From Mesorhizobium sp. STM 4661 (GTDB lineage Bacteria > Pseudomonadota > Alphaproteobacteria > Rhizobiales > Rhizobiaceae), in the NCBI RefSeq assembly GCF_000359125.1, contig NZ_CAAF010000052.1, positions 30,234 through 94,233 on the forward strand: a stretch of 64,000 bases of DNA. Direction: 5' to 3'. How positions within the stretch are numbered: the first letter of the stretch is position 1; every line of letters starts with the position of its first letter. The translations under genes and the position numbers were made by a program. Shown here in pieces: positions 34,224 to 43,850 of the stretch. Below the pieces are notes generated by a model, which was given only the letters and a program-made list of their open reading frames with translations, was not told the DNA's origin and searched no databases.

Positions 34224-35355
34224 ATGCGCGCGGAAACGCAAAACATCGTCGACGAAATCAGGCAGGCGATAACCCTGCTGAGGAGGCATCTTTGACTGGG
34301 ATCAGGCCATAAAGCGGCTTGAATACCTGAATGTGCGTGCCGAGGATTCGAGCCTTTGGAACGAACCTCTGGAAGCGCAGAAGCTGATGCGCGAGCGCCA
34401 GGGCCTCGAGGAAGGCATCGCGGCGGTCAAAGGCCTCACCCAGGCGCTGGACGACAATGTCGGCCTGATCCAGCTTGGCGAGGAAGAGGGCGACGAGAGC
34501 GTCGTCGCCGAGGCTGAAGCTTCGATCCGTTCGATGCGCGGCGAAGCAAAGGCCCGCCAGATCGAAACGCTGCTTTCGGGCGAGGCGGACGCCAACGACA
34601 GCTATCTCGAAATCCATGCCGGCGCGGGCGGCACCGAGAGCCAGGACTGGGCCTCGATGCTTCTGCGCATGTACACGCGCTGGGCCGAGCGGCGCCGCTT
34701 CAAGGTAGAGGTGCTGGAAGTGCATGACGGCGAAGAAGCCGGCATCAAGTCCGCCACGCTGCTGATCAAGGGCCACAACGCCTATGGCTGGATGAAGACG
34801 GAATCCGGCGTTCATCGTCTTGTGCGCATTTCGCCCTATGACAGCAATGCGCGCCGTCACACGTCTTTCGCCAGCGTCTGGGTCTATCCCGTCATCGACG
34901 ACACGATCGAGATCGACGTTTCCGAATCCGATGTCCGCATCGACACCTATCGCTCGTCCGGATCGGGTGGTCAGCACGTCAACACCACCGATTCGGCGGT
35001 CCGCATCACCCATCTCGCCACTGGCATCGCGGTCGCCTGCCAGGCCGAACGCTCCCAGCACAAGAACAAGGCGAAGGCCTGGGAGATGCTGCGCTCGCGA
35101 CTCTACGAGGAAGAGTTGAAGAAGCGCGAGGCGGTGGCCAATGCCACTGAAGCATCGAAGAGCGATATCGGCTGGGGCCACCAGATCCGCTCCTACGTGC
35201 TGCAGCCCTATCAGTTGGTCAAGGATCTGCGCACCGGCGTCGAGAGCACAAGCCCGTCGAGCGTGCTCGATGGCGACCTCGACGATTTCATGGAAGCCTC
35301 GCTGTCGCAGCGCATCGAGGGTGGCGCCGGCGAAGTGGTGGCTGACATCGACTGA
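34224..35355 (+). CDS. prfB: Peptide chain release factor 2, expressed by programmed +1 frameshift
   Basis: RF2 ends translation at UGA and UAA. The first 23 codons (ATG at 34224, [12 protein letters not shown]...) end in an in-frame TGA at 34293-34295. The context is CTT TGA C with AGGAGG three bases before the CTT, the classical RF2 frameshift site, so the ribosome moves +1 and reads CTT GAC TGG. The joined product is about 376 residues, family length. It has the GGQ motif in [15 protein letters not shown] and the codon-recognition motif as SPY (in [15 protein letters not shown]) where E. coli has SPF. Low RF2 favours the shift, giving autoregulation. Confidence 0.95.
34281..34296 (+). promoter_or_regulatory. 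prfB: Programmed +1 frameshift site of prfB
   Basis: AGGAGG (34281-34286) acts as an internal anti-16S element; after the 3-base spacer cat comes CTT-TGA-C (34290-34296). Spacing and slippery codon match the experimentally known bacterial prfB signal. Confidence 0.93.
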
Positions 35356-35655
35356 CGCTGTCTTAGCGGCCACCACCCAAGCCGTCTGCTGCCCGCGACC
35401 GCCAACGAGGGTGCAATCTTTCGTTAACCAAGTCGGCGCACGATTTTGAGTTGGATGCAGATGCTGAGGCTGCGGCATCGTGGGCGCAGCAATTTCTTGC
35501 GCCAACCAAGGAATCAGCCCAGCATCCAGGGCTGGAGAAAAAGCATTTATGGCCGGACGCGGCATATCTGCGACCTGACGATCCGGCTATTGGGAAGACA
35601 CGTTCCGGGCGGGCAAGCGAAACGCTTGATAACTCGTTTGATAGGAATTGTGCCC
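35356..35655. other. Intergenic region of 300 bases
   Basis: It lies between prfB and the small secreted protein gene. A possible hairpin tggcgca/tgcgcca type lies near 35488-35512 (tgggcgca with tgcgcca). No promoter or gene was identified with confidence. Confidence 0.4.
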
Positions 35656-36042
35656 ATGTCTGCTTTCAAGATCCGATCGGCCTCAGCCGTCCAGACGGCG
35701 CGCCGCCTCCTGAATTCTTTCATTGCGGTGGTGGCCCTGACGGCCGCCACCATCACATTCGCCTCATCCGCCTTGGCACATGACGCCAAGCCGACCGCGG
35801 CGATGCCGCAAGGCTGGAGTTACCCGTTCTCCTGTTGCTCGGGCTATGATTGCCGCGAGGTCTCGCAAACATCGATCAGCGAGCGCCCCGAGGGGTATGT
35901 CATCAAGGGGACGGGCGAAGTCGTGGCTTACAGCGACGCCCGCATCAAGAATTCGCCCGATGGCGAATATCACTGGTGTTCGGTTGCCGGAGCCAATGAC
36001 GGAAGGACGATCTGCCTGTTCGTGCCGCCACCGTCCTACTAG
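35656..36042 (+). CDS. Small secreted protein with a conserved CCSGYDC motif
   Basis: The 128-residue protein has a long signal peptide (about 1-41, cut after SSALA). The mature part of about 87 residues contains WSYPFSCCSGYDCREV, YVIKGTGEVVAYSDARIKNSPDGEYHWCSV and a final TICLFVPPPSY; four or five Cys residues would form disulfides in the periplasm. Hypothetical proteins with this pattern occur widely in rhizobia, but I know of no function. ATG at 35656 gives a proper signal peptide; the frame extends further upstream without support. A family A repeat directly follows the stop. Confidence 0.75.
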   Translation: MSAFKIRSASAVQTARRLLNSFIAVVALTAATITFASSALAHDAKPTAAMPQGWSYPFSCCSGYDCREVSQTSISERPEGYVIKGTGEVVAYSDARIKNSPDGEYHWCSVAGANDGRTICLFVPPPSY

Positions 36043-36089
36043 TGCATGTCGCCCAAAAGTGCCCGGCGGTTTTGGGATAACGGCATGCA
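36043..36089 (+). repeat. Family A palindromic repeat, copy 6 (short form)
   Basis: The ends are tgcatgtcg and cggcatgca, with one change in the right arm (CGGC in place of CGAC). The core GCCCAAAA and TTTTGGG-ATAA arms are intact. It begins at the stop codon of the secreted-protein gene. Confidence 0.8.
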
Positions 36090-36258
36090 TAAAAAAGGAT
36101 TAGGGCGCCGCGCGCCCAATTTGGACGCGCAAAGGACGCTCTGACATTTTGACTCTGCGCATGGCGGGCGCGCAAGCCTGCTGACAGATGGTTGTCAGGA
36201 CCGTTTCTTTATGTTGCCTTGCTGCTCAGGCGGTGGGCAACGGGAGAGGAATTCGTTC

Positions 36259-36627
36259 ATGACCATCAAGGCAAGTTGCCACTGCAGGGCGACGACATTC
36301 GAGGTTTCGCAAGCGCCGCGGACCGTCACGCAATGCACCTGTTCCTTCTGCTCGAAGCGCGGTTCGTTGTGGGCCTACTACACCCCGTCGCAGTTCAAGC
36401 TCACCAGCCCGATCGAGAATGTTTCCTTCTATCGGTGGGGATCGAAGACCGTAAAGCATGGGTTCTGCGCCACCTGCGGCTGCGGCACTTTCACCGAAAC
36501 GCCGGACTGGTCGACCGGCAAGCCGGATTTCGACAATCCGAAGATCAGCGTGAACGCGCGCCTGTTTGACGATTTCGATCTCGACAGGGTCGAAGTGGTG
36601 GTTATCGACGGCAAGAATCTCTGGTAG
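36259..36627 (+). CDS. GFA/CENP-V domain zinc protein
   Basis: This cytoplasmic protein of 122 residues has a glutathione-dependent formaldehyde-activating enzyme (GFA) fold. It has the zinc-binding cysteines of the family: ASCHCRATTFEV, then CTCSFCSKRG, then GFCATCGCGTF. Original GFA catalyses formation of S-hydroxymethylglutathione, but most family members have no proven activity. The ATG has gagagga upstream, and a longer N-terminal frame is rejected. Its neighbours (secreted protein, OmpA lipoprotein) are not obviously related. Confidence 0.88.
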   Translation: MTIKASCHCRATTFEVSQAPRTVTQCTCSFCSKRGSLWAYYTPSQFKLTSPIENVSFYRWGSKTVKHGFCATCGCGTFTETPDWSTGKPDFDNPKISVNARLFDDFDLDRVEVVVIDGKNLW

Positions 36628-36791
36628 CCGATCAAAATTGCCCAATATGGCGACCGTGGAATTGAGCTGGGAAAAGCAGTAGCCGGCGCTTTCCCTGTTC
36701 CGCTTTTCGCCGCATTTCATGTTACAAAGCTTGAGGAAGGGCTGATATGGCGCGCCGTCGGCGCGACCGCGGTTTGGAGAGGGACGACCCA

Positions 36792-37442
36792 ATGAAAAAG
36801 ACTGTGCTCGTCGTTGTGGCGACGGCTGTACTCGTGAGCGCCTGCACCACCACCGATCCATATACTGGAGATCAGAAGATCTCCAACACCGCGGCCGGCG
36901 CCGGTCTCGGCGCGCTGGCGGGCGCGGGCGTCGGCCTGCTTGCCGGCGGCAATGATCGCCGCAACGCACTGATCGGCGCCGGCATCGGCGCGCTTGCCGG
37001 CGGCGCCATCGGCGCCACCATGGACCAGAACGAGGCGGAACTGCGCCGGCAGCTTGAGGGGACCGGCGTCAGCGTCACCCGCACCGGCGACCAGATCATC
37101 CTGAACATGCCGTCCGACATCACCTTCAACGTCGACCAGGATGCGGTGAAGCCTGGCTTTTATGACGTCCTGAATTCGGTGGCGCTTGTGCTGAAGAAGT
37201 TCAAGCAGACCACGGTCGACGTATTCGGCCACACCGACTCGACTGGCAGCGCCGAGTACAATTTCGACCTGTCGCAGCGCCGCGCTTTGGCGGTAGCCAA
37301 CTATCTGTCAGGGCAAGGCGTCGATTCCCGCCGCTTCGCCGTCACCGGCTTCGGCAAGACGCGCCCGATCGCCTCAAATGCCACAGCCGAGGGCCGCGCG
37401 CAGAACCGCCGCGTCGAGATCCAGCTTTCGCCGCTCACCTGA
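36792..37442 (+). CDS. OmpA family outer-membrane lipoprotein
   Basis: The 216-residue precursor is a lipoprotein: the signal ends VLVSAC with the lipidated Cys at about 17. After it comes a Gly-rich glycine-zipper region (about 32-80, GAGLGALAGAGVGLLAGG and GAGIGALAGGAIGA) and then an OmpA C-terminal peptidoglycan-binding domain (about 100-216) with VDVFGHTDSTGSAEYNFDLSQRRA and GRAQNRRVEI. It probably ties the outer membrane to the cell wall. It resembles YiaD. A strong hairpin terminator follows the stop. Confidence 0.92.
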   Translation: MKKTVLVVVATAVLVSACTTTDPYTGDQKISNTAAGAGLGALAGAGVGLLAGGNDRRNALIGAGIGALAGGAIGATMDQNEAELRRQLEGTGVSVTRTGDQIILNMPSDITFNVDQDAVKPGFYDVLNSVALVLKKFKQTTVDVFGHTDSTGSAEYNFDLSQRRALAVANYLSGQGVDSRRFAVTGFGKTRPIASNATAEGRAQNRRVEIQLSPLT

Positions 37443-37458
37443 GCGAAGCCGATAGAAT

Positions 37459-37488
37459 CAACAACGGCCCCGCAAGGGGCCGTTGTTG
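37459..37488. terminator. Hairpin terminator between convergent genes
   Basis: caacaacggcccc (37459-37471) pairs perfectly with ggggccgttgttg (37476-37488) around the tetraloop gcaa. It separates the OmpA lipoprotein gene and the helicase gene and can serve both. Confidence 0.8.
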
Positions 37489-37516
37489 GACGTTCAAAGA
37501 AAGCGCGGCGCCGGTG

Positions 37517-39094
<1,578 letters not shown>

Positions 39095-39286
39095 GTGTTG
39101 TTGTCTTTGGCTGGTTCGGGGGAGCGCAACGGCATCCGTCGCGGCAAGCGCCACGCGCCTGCAATATTGTGCATTGCGATAGGCGCAAGCCCGCGATTTG
39201 TCAACAGAAACAGGCGGGAATGGAACGATTGTGAAGTCGTAACCTTAATTGCAATGCTTAATCTGGCCGCGCGTTGCTATGTCGGC

Positions 39287-40060
39287 TCAGTAGCGGAACT
39301 GCTCGGCGAGAATGCGCTCGTTCCACGAATGGTTGGGATCGAACAGCAGCGTCGCCGTCGCATTCGGCGATTCCCGGACCGTGACCGAGGTCACCGCCTT
39401 GACCTCCGTGTGGTCGGCGGCGGCGTTCACCGGCCGCTTTTCCGGCTCCAGAATGTCGAAGCGCACGGTCGCCTTGTTGGAGAGCAGCGCGCCGCGCCAG
39501 TTGCGCGGCCGAAACGGGCTGACCGGGGTCAGCGCCAGCAATGGCGCGTCGAGCGGCAGGATCGGCCCGTGCGCGGAAAGATTATAGGCGGTCGAGCCGG
39601 CCGGCGTCGCCACCATCACGCCGTCGCAGCTCAATTCCTCCAGCCGCTCCTGCTCGTCCACGGTGATGCGGATCTTGGCCGTCTGGTAGGATTGACGCCA
39701 CAGCGCCACCTCGTTGATCGCCAGCGCCGAAATCGTTTCGCCGTCAGGCGTCACCGCCTGCATTTCCAGCGGACGGATTGTTTCGGCCACCGCGGCGTCG
39801 ATGCGCTCTGCCAGGTCGCCGGCGCGATATTCGTTCATCAGGAAGCCGATGGTGCCACGGTTCATGCCGTAGACCTTCTTTCCCGTGCTCATCGTGTCGC
39901 GCAAGGTTTGCAGCAGAAAGCCGTCGCCACCGAGCGCAACGACGATTCCGGCATCCTCGACGGATGCCTGGCCATAGCGCGCCGACAGGCTTTCCAGCGC
40001 TGCTCTGGCGTCGGCGGTGTCGGACGAGACGAAGGCGAAACGGCTGGCGGCTTTGCTCAT
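39287..40060 (-). CDS. nadK: NAD kinase
   Basis: NadK phosphorylates NAD to NADP in the cytoplasm. The 257-residue protein has the signature VALGGDGFLLQT (about 45), NRGTIGFLMNE, INEVALWRQS and GSTAYNLSAHGPILP, the nucleotide-binding motifs of the family. The ATG at 40060 is preceded by ggggag. A longer frame upstream is unsupported. The gene stands alone between the helicase and the region before the sugar-nucleotide genes. Confidence 0.95.
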   Translation of the reverse strand: MSKAASRFAFVSSDTADARAALESLSARYGQASVEDAGIVVALGGDGFLLQTLRDTMSTGKKVYGMNRGTIGFLMNEYRAGDLAERIDAAVAETIRPLEMQAVTPDGETISALAINEVALWRQSYQTAKIRITVDEQERLEELSCDGVMVATPAGSTAYNLSAHGPILPLDAPLLALTPVSPFRPRNWRGALLSNKATVRFDILEPEKRPVNAAADHTEVKAVTSVTVRESPNATATLLFDPNHSWNERILAEQFRY

Positions 40061-40694
40061 GGCTCCCCGATGACGACCGATTGGCGGCGACCGGTTGCTT
40101 GGGCCGCGCCAGCGCCGGGGTAGCATGGGCGGACATTTCTGCAAAGGGAGGCGCTGTCTTCTCCGGCCAAGCGCTGATCCATTGCTCGCGCATCGTGTCG
40201 CATGACAAGAGAATGTGATGGTTAAGGCCCGGCTTAAGCTCTCGTAAAGCCGGATCGATCATGTTAGCCGGCAGTGGATGGGTGGCGTGGGGGCTAACCA
40301 GTCGAGGCCGATTTATTGCCACTGGCACGCCTGATCATCGTCTTCCTGATGCTGGGAAGTTTTGCCCTTGTCTTCGCCGAACTGGTGCGCCAGTCCGAAG
40401 AAACCAGTTTCAGACCTCAACCCACGGCTTCACGCTGCGGCGACGCCGCAGGCATGCCGTGTCCGCAACGGGCGCTGTGAGTCCGCGAAGCACCGCAGCG
40501 TGAACTCCGGGTGGGGCAAACAATGTATGCGGCGCCGCCCTCGGCTGTACGCATCCGCGCACGCGCTCAAGGTCGCTCGTTGCAATTCCAGCCGGTCGCG
40601 ATGTAGATGAACGCTCTGGCAGAAGAAGACTCATGGCTTCGGATCGGGTTCTGCGGTTCGTTGACTGGCCTGACGTCGAGGGGTTGAATTTTCC
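40061..40694. other. 634-base region with only one possible very small gene
   Basis: Between nadK (-) and the epimerase gene (+) no normal-size gene is present. A 54-codon reading frame at 40316-40480 is listed separately. The rest should contain the promoters of the two divergent genes; I could not identify them. Confidence 0.5.
40316..40480 (+). CDS. Possible small membrane peptide (54 residues)
   Basis: Starting with TTG at 40316, the frame gives PLARLIIVFLMLGSFALVFAELV, one membrane helix, then a polar tail RQSEETSFRPQPTASRCGD and ends at TGA 40478-40480. The first 30 codons mostly end in G or C, as expected for coding DNA of this genome; the rest are less biased. No clear ribosome site is seen, and an ATG at 40349 would shorten the helix. 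This is a tentative gene, based only on composition and hydrophobicity. Confidence 0.35.
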   Translation: MPLARLIIVFLMLGSFALVFAELVRQSEETSFRPQPTASRCGDAAGMPCPQRAL

Positions 40695-41702
40695 ATGGCG
40701 CGCAGCGTGTTGGTTTCCGGAGGCTGCGGTTTCATCGGCTCGCATTTGATCGACCGCCTGTTGTCGCGCGACGATCTGGAAAGCCTGGTTGTCGTCGACA
40801 ATCTGTGGACCGGATCGCGCCAAAACATTGCTGATATCACCGACCCGCGCCTGAGCCTGGAAATACAGGACGTCGAGAGCTTCCGATCCCATCGCCGCTT
40901 CGATGAAATCATCCATCTCGCGTCGCCCGCTTCGCCACCTTGGTACATGCGCGAGCCGTCGCGCACCATCAAGGCCAATGTGGGCGGAGCCCTCAATCTT
41001 CTGACATTGCTCAAGCCGGGTGGCCGTTTCTGCTTTACCTCGACCTCGGAAGTTTACGGCGATCCCCTCATTTCCCCACAGCCCGAGAGCTACAGAGGCT
41101 CCGTGGATTGCACCGGACCCAGATCGTCATACGACGAAAGCAAGCGCTGCACGGAAGCTTTGCTGTTCGAGACGCAACGGGTTGACGGACTGGACGTTCG
41201 GGTAGTGAGGCTCTTCAACACCTATGGACCGCGAACGCGGGTCGACGACGGCCGCGCGATTTCGAACTTCTTAAGTCAGGCCCTGACAACCGGAATCCTG
41301 ACCGTTTACGGCGACGGTTCTCAATCGCGAAGCTGGGGCTATGTCGACGACATTGTCGACGGACTGGAGCGCTTTTTCTGGCGCGACAACATCTCATATC
41401 GAGGCCCCCTGAATATCGGAAACGATTGCGAGGTGTCGGTGCTGCGGATCGCAAAATTTGTTTGCTCGCTCATTCCGGGCAGCTCCATCGAGCATCATCC
41501 GCCAGCTCCCCAGGATCCGACAAATCGCTGTCCGGACCTGACTTTGGCGAGGCGCATTCTCCCTGGCTGGGAAGCGAAAACCGGTTATCAGGACGGCATT
41601 GAGCGGACCCTTCAATGGTTTCGGAAACAGATAGCGGCTGTCGACGCCGGTCCGATTGCTCAGGCCTTTCGCGACACGGAGTCCAGCCGTCCTTCGAAAT
41701 AG
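40695..41702 (+). CDS. NAD-dependent sugar-nucleotide epimerase/decarboxylase (UDP-xylose synthase-like)
   Basis: The product is an extended short-chain dehydrogenase of 335 residues. It has the NAD loop GGCGFIGS (about 9-16), LASPASPPWYMREPSRTIKANV, the catalytic STSEVYGDP and YDESKR (YxxxK), and VVRLFNTYGPR. The LASPASP and TIKAN features are those of UDP-glucuronate decarboxylase (UXS), which makes UDP-xylose; a dTDP-glucose dehydratase-like role is less likely. It probably supplies a sugar for surface polysaccharide. Its last 43 bases overlap the end of the convergent glf gene. Confidence 0.85.
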   Translation: MARSVLVSGGCGFIGSHLIDRLLSRDDLESLVVVDNLWTGSRQNIADITDPRLSLEIQDVESFRSHRRFDEIIHLASPASPPWYMREPSRTIKANVGGALNLLTLLKPGGRFCFTSTSEVYGDPLISPQPESYRGSVDCTGPRSSYDESKRCTEALLFETQRVDGLDVRVVRLFNTYGPRTRVDDGRAISNFLSQALTTGILTVYGDGSQSRSWGYVDDIVDGLERFFWRDNISYRGPLNIGNDCEVSVLRIAKFVCSLIPGSSIEHHPPAPQDPTNRCPDLTLARRILPGWEAKTGYQDGIERTLQWFRKQIAAVDAGPIAQAFRDTESSRPSK

Positions 41703-42844
41703 GGTTCGAGGACGGTCTCGAACGCCTTGAGAGCCGAGCCGATGGCCTGGTGCATATCCAGATAGCGGTAAGTGCCCAGGCGGCCGCCGAAATGGATGTT
41801 CTTTTCGAGGCTCACGCGTGCGACATAGCGCCCATAGGTCGCCTGGTCCCTGCGTGTATCGATCGGATAATAGGGTTCATCGGCGCGGCGCGCGAAACGC
41901 GAATATTCGCGGCCGATCAGCGTTTTCCCGATTGTATGCTGACGCTCCGGGTTGAAATGCCGGAACTCGAGCACGCGTGTATAGGGCACGGCTTCGTCGG
42001 CATAGTTCATGATCGAGGTGCCCTGATAATCCGGCGTATCCATGATCTCCAGTTCGATGTCGATGGTTCGCCAGCCGAGTTCTCCTTCGGCATAGTCGAA
42101 ATAGCGGTCGATGGGACCCGTGTAGACGACCGGCAGGCCCTCTGGCAGCAAGTTCCTGATATCGAAGAAGTCGACGCCAAGCCTCGTCTCGATGAGGTCG
42201 TGGGCGAGCATCTTCTCGAAGATCGCGGTATAGCCGTCCAGCGGCTGTCCCTGGAAGCGGTCGTTGAAATAGCCGTCCTCGAAATTGTAGCGGACGGGCA
42301 GGCGCGTGATGACCTGCGCCGGCAACTCGCGCGGGTCGGTCTGCCACTGCTTGGCGGTGTAGCCCTTGATGAAGGCCTCGTAGAGCGGCCGTCCGACAAG
42401 GGATATCGCCTTCTCCTCGAGATTGCTCGGCAGACGGTCGCCAAGTTCCGACGACTGCTCGGCAATCATGGCGCGGGCCTCGTCGGGGCTGAAGCGCCGG
42501 CCGAAGAACTGGCAGATCGTGGCGAGGTTGATCGGCAGCGGATAAACCTGGTCGCGATGGGTCGAGAAGGCACGGTGACGGTAGGCGCTGAAGCCGGTGA
42601 AGTTCTGGAGGTAACGCCAGACCTCTTCGTTCGATGTGTGGAAGAGATGCGGCCCGTAGCGGTGTATCTCGACGCCTGTGGACGAATCCGGTTCGGTGTA
42701 GGCATTGCCGCCGATATGCGGGCGCCGATCGATCACCAGTACGCGCCGGCCGAGTTTCGTCGCGATGCGCTCGGCGAGCGTAGCGCCATAAAATCCAGCG
42801 CCGACAATAAGGATTGTGGCACCGTTCAGCAAATTGTTGTCCAT
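41660..42844 (-). CDS. glf: UDP-galactopyranose mutase
   Basis: Glf converts UDP-galactopyranose to UDP-galactofuranose using reduced FAD, giving the galactofuranose used in surface glycans. The 394 residues contain the FAD motif IVGAGFYGATLAERIA, then HIGGNAYTEPDSSTGVEIHRYGPHLFHT, the GYTAKQWQTDPRELPA active-site region and RVLEFRHFNPE. A ggag site precedes the ATG. It overlaps the convergent UXS-like gene at the 3' end. Together the pair suggests a small part of an exopolysaccharide or lipopolysaccharide pathway; no glycosyltransferase is next to it in this window. Confidence 0.93.
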   Translation of the reverse strand: MDNNLLNGATILIVGAGFYGATLAERIATKLGRRVLVIDRRPHIGGNAYTEPDSSTGVEIHRYGPHLFHTSNEEVWRYLQNFTGFSAYRHRAFSTHRDQVYPLPINLATICQFFGRRFSPDEARAMIAEQSSELGDRLPSNLEEKAISLVGRPLYEAFIKGYTAKQWQTDPRELPAQVITRLPVRYNFEDGYFNDRFQGQPLDGYTAIFEKMLAHDLIETRLGVDFFDIRNLLPEGLPVVYTGPIDRYFDYAEGELGWRTIDIELEIMDTPDYQGTSIMNYADEAVPYTRVLEFRHFNPERQHTIGKTLIGREYSRFARRADEPYYPIDTRRDQATYGRYVARVSLEKNIHFGGRLGTYRYLDMHQAIGSALKAFETVLEPYFEGRLDSVSRKA

Positions 42845-42861
42845 TCGTATGCCTGCTCCTG

Positions 42862-42909
42862 ATGCATGTCGCCCAAAAGTGCGCAGCAGTTTTGGGACAA
42901 CGACATGCG
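42862..42909 (+). repeat. Family A palindromic repeat, copy 7 (short form) with module 2
   Basis: The ends are atgcatgtcg and cgacatgcgt; the stem is GTCG-CCCAAAA against TTTTGGG-ACAA-CGAC. After agagacaaaa a module 2 palindrome follows (aaagcgcg near 42925 against cgcgcttt near 42957). It lies upstream of glf, whose promoter may be near it. Confidence 0.85.
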
Positions 42910-43088
42910 TAGAGACAAAAACTTAAAGCGCGTCGTATGGATCTGTTCAGCCGCGCCGCGCTTTAGGGTCCGTGGCCGGCCTTTACACCATAATCTGGGC
43001 GAGTGCGAAGGGTCGTCGGCGGCATCGTCGGACCACGGATAGGGCTGGACAGCCATATGCGTCGAAGTGGCGGATGCCAACGGATTCA

Positions 43089-43847
43089 TCAGCTCTGCGG
43101 CAGATGGCAGCCGACCAGCCGCTTTTGCGCGAGATACTCGTCGACAAGCTGGCGGTAGCGCACCTTGCCGAAGCTTGGGAAGTGGCCGCCATGCACGATC
43201 GAGACATCGAGATCGCGCATGGAGAGCAGTGTTGCGACATAGTCGTCGATATCAGAATGATAGACATCGTCGATCAGCGGGCCGTCATAGATGATGTCGC
43301 CGGAAAGCAGGACGCCGGTCTTCCTCTCGTAAAGCGCGATGCCGCCAGGCGAGTGGCCTGGCGTATGGATCACCTCAAAGGCACGGTCGCCGAGATCGAC
43401 GACATCGCCCTGTTCGAGCAGACGCCCGGCCGGCGCCGGCAGGATATGGTAGCGCGCCGTGTCCCAGCCTTGCGGCAGCCCATCGAACATCTCGTCGGTG
43501 GCGTAACGGTCGGCGACCGTCCATTCATTGCGCGGATCGGCGAGGATTTCCGCCTCGGCCCGGTGCACGCAGCGGTCCGGGAATTCGTGATGGCAGCCGA
43601 TGTGATCGAAATGCGTGTGGCTGGCCACGCAGGTGAGCTTTCGCTCCGTCACCAGCGGCACGTGGCGCCTGAGGCTGAAATGGCCGAGGCCGGAGTCGAA
43701 CAGAAGATCGCGGTCGCGGCCGCGCACATGCCAGATGTTGCAGCGGAAGAACGGCTTTATCCACGGCTCATGGATCAGCGTCACGCCTTCGCCCATGCGG
43801 ATGGTTTCGTACCAGTTGGGGGCGTCGATGACCGGAAGCATGCCCAT
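43089..43847 (-). CDS. Metallo-beta-lactamase-fold hydrolase
   Basis: This cytoplasmic protein of 252 residues has the MBL metal motif SHTHFDHIG (HxHxDH with Thr-His-Phe-Asp-His at about 77-82), the third His in HTPGHSPGGIAL, the bridging Asp in LLSGDIIYDGP, and a final His in IVHGGHFPSF. This layout fits lactonases and glyoxalase II-like enzymes; acyl-homoserine lactonase activity is possible but not shown. It starts 3 bases after the ABC ATPase stop, so it is the last gene of the polyamine-type transporter operon and probably acts on the imported compound. Confidence 0.87.
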   Translation of the reverse strand: MGMLPVIDAPNWYETIRMGEGVTLIHEPWIKPFFRCNIWHVRGRDRDLLFDSGLGHFSLRRHVPLVTERKLTCVASHTHFDHIGCHHEFPDRCVHRAEAEILADPRNEWTVADRYATDEMFDGLPQGWDTARYHILPAPAGRLLEQGDVVDLGDRAFEVIHTPGHSPGGIALYERKTGVLLSGDIIYDGPLIDDVYHSDIDDYVATLLSMRDLDVSIVHGGHFPSFGKVRYRQLVDEYLAQKRLVGCHLPQS

Positions 43848-43850
43848 CGC

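Noticed and set aside
34333..35355. prfB starting at GTG 34333
   Set aside because: The upstream frame with CTT-TGA-C and AGGAGG is the standard RF2 arrangement, so the gene starts at 34224.
41615..42862. Open frame of 415 codons on the + strand
   Set aside because: Antisense to glf, which has all UDP-galactopyranose mutase motifs.
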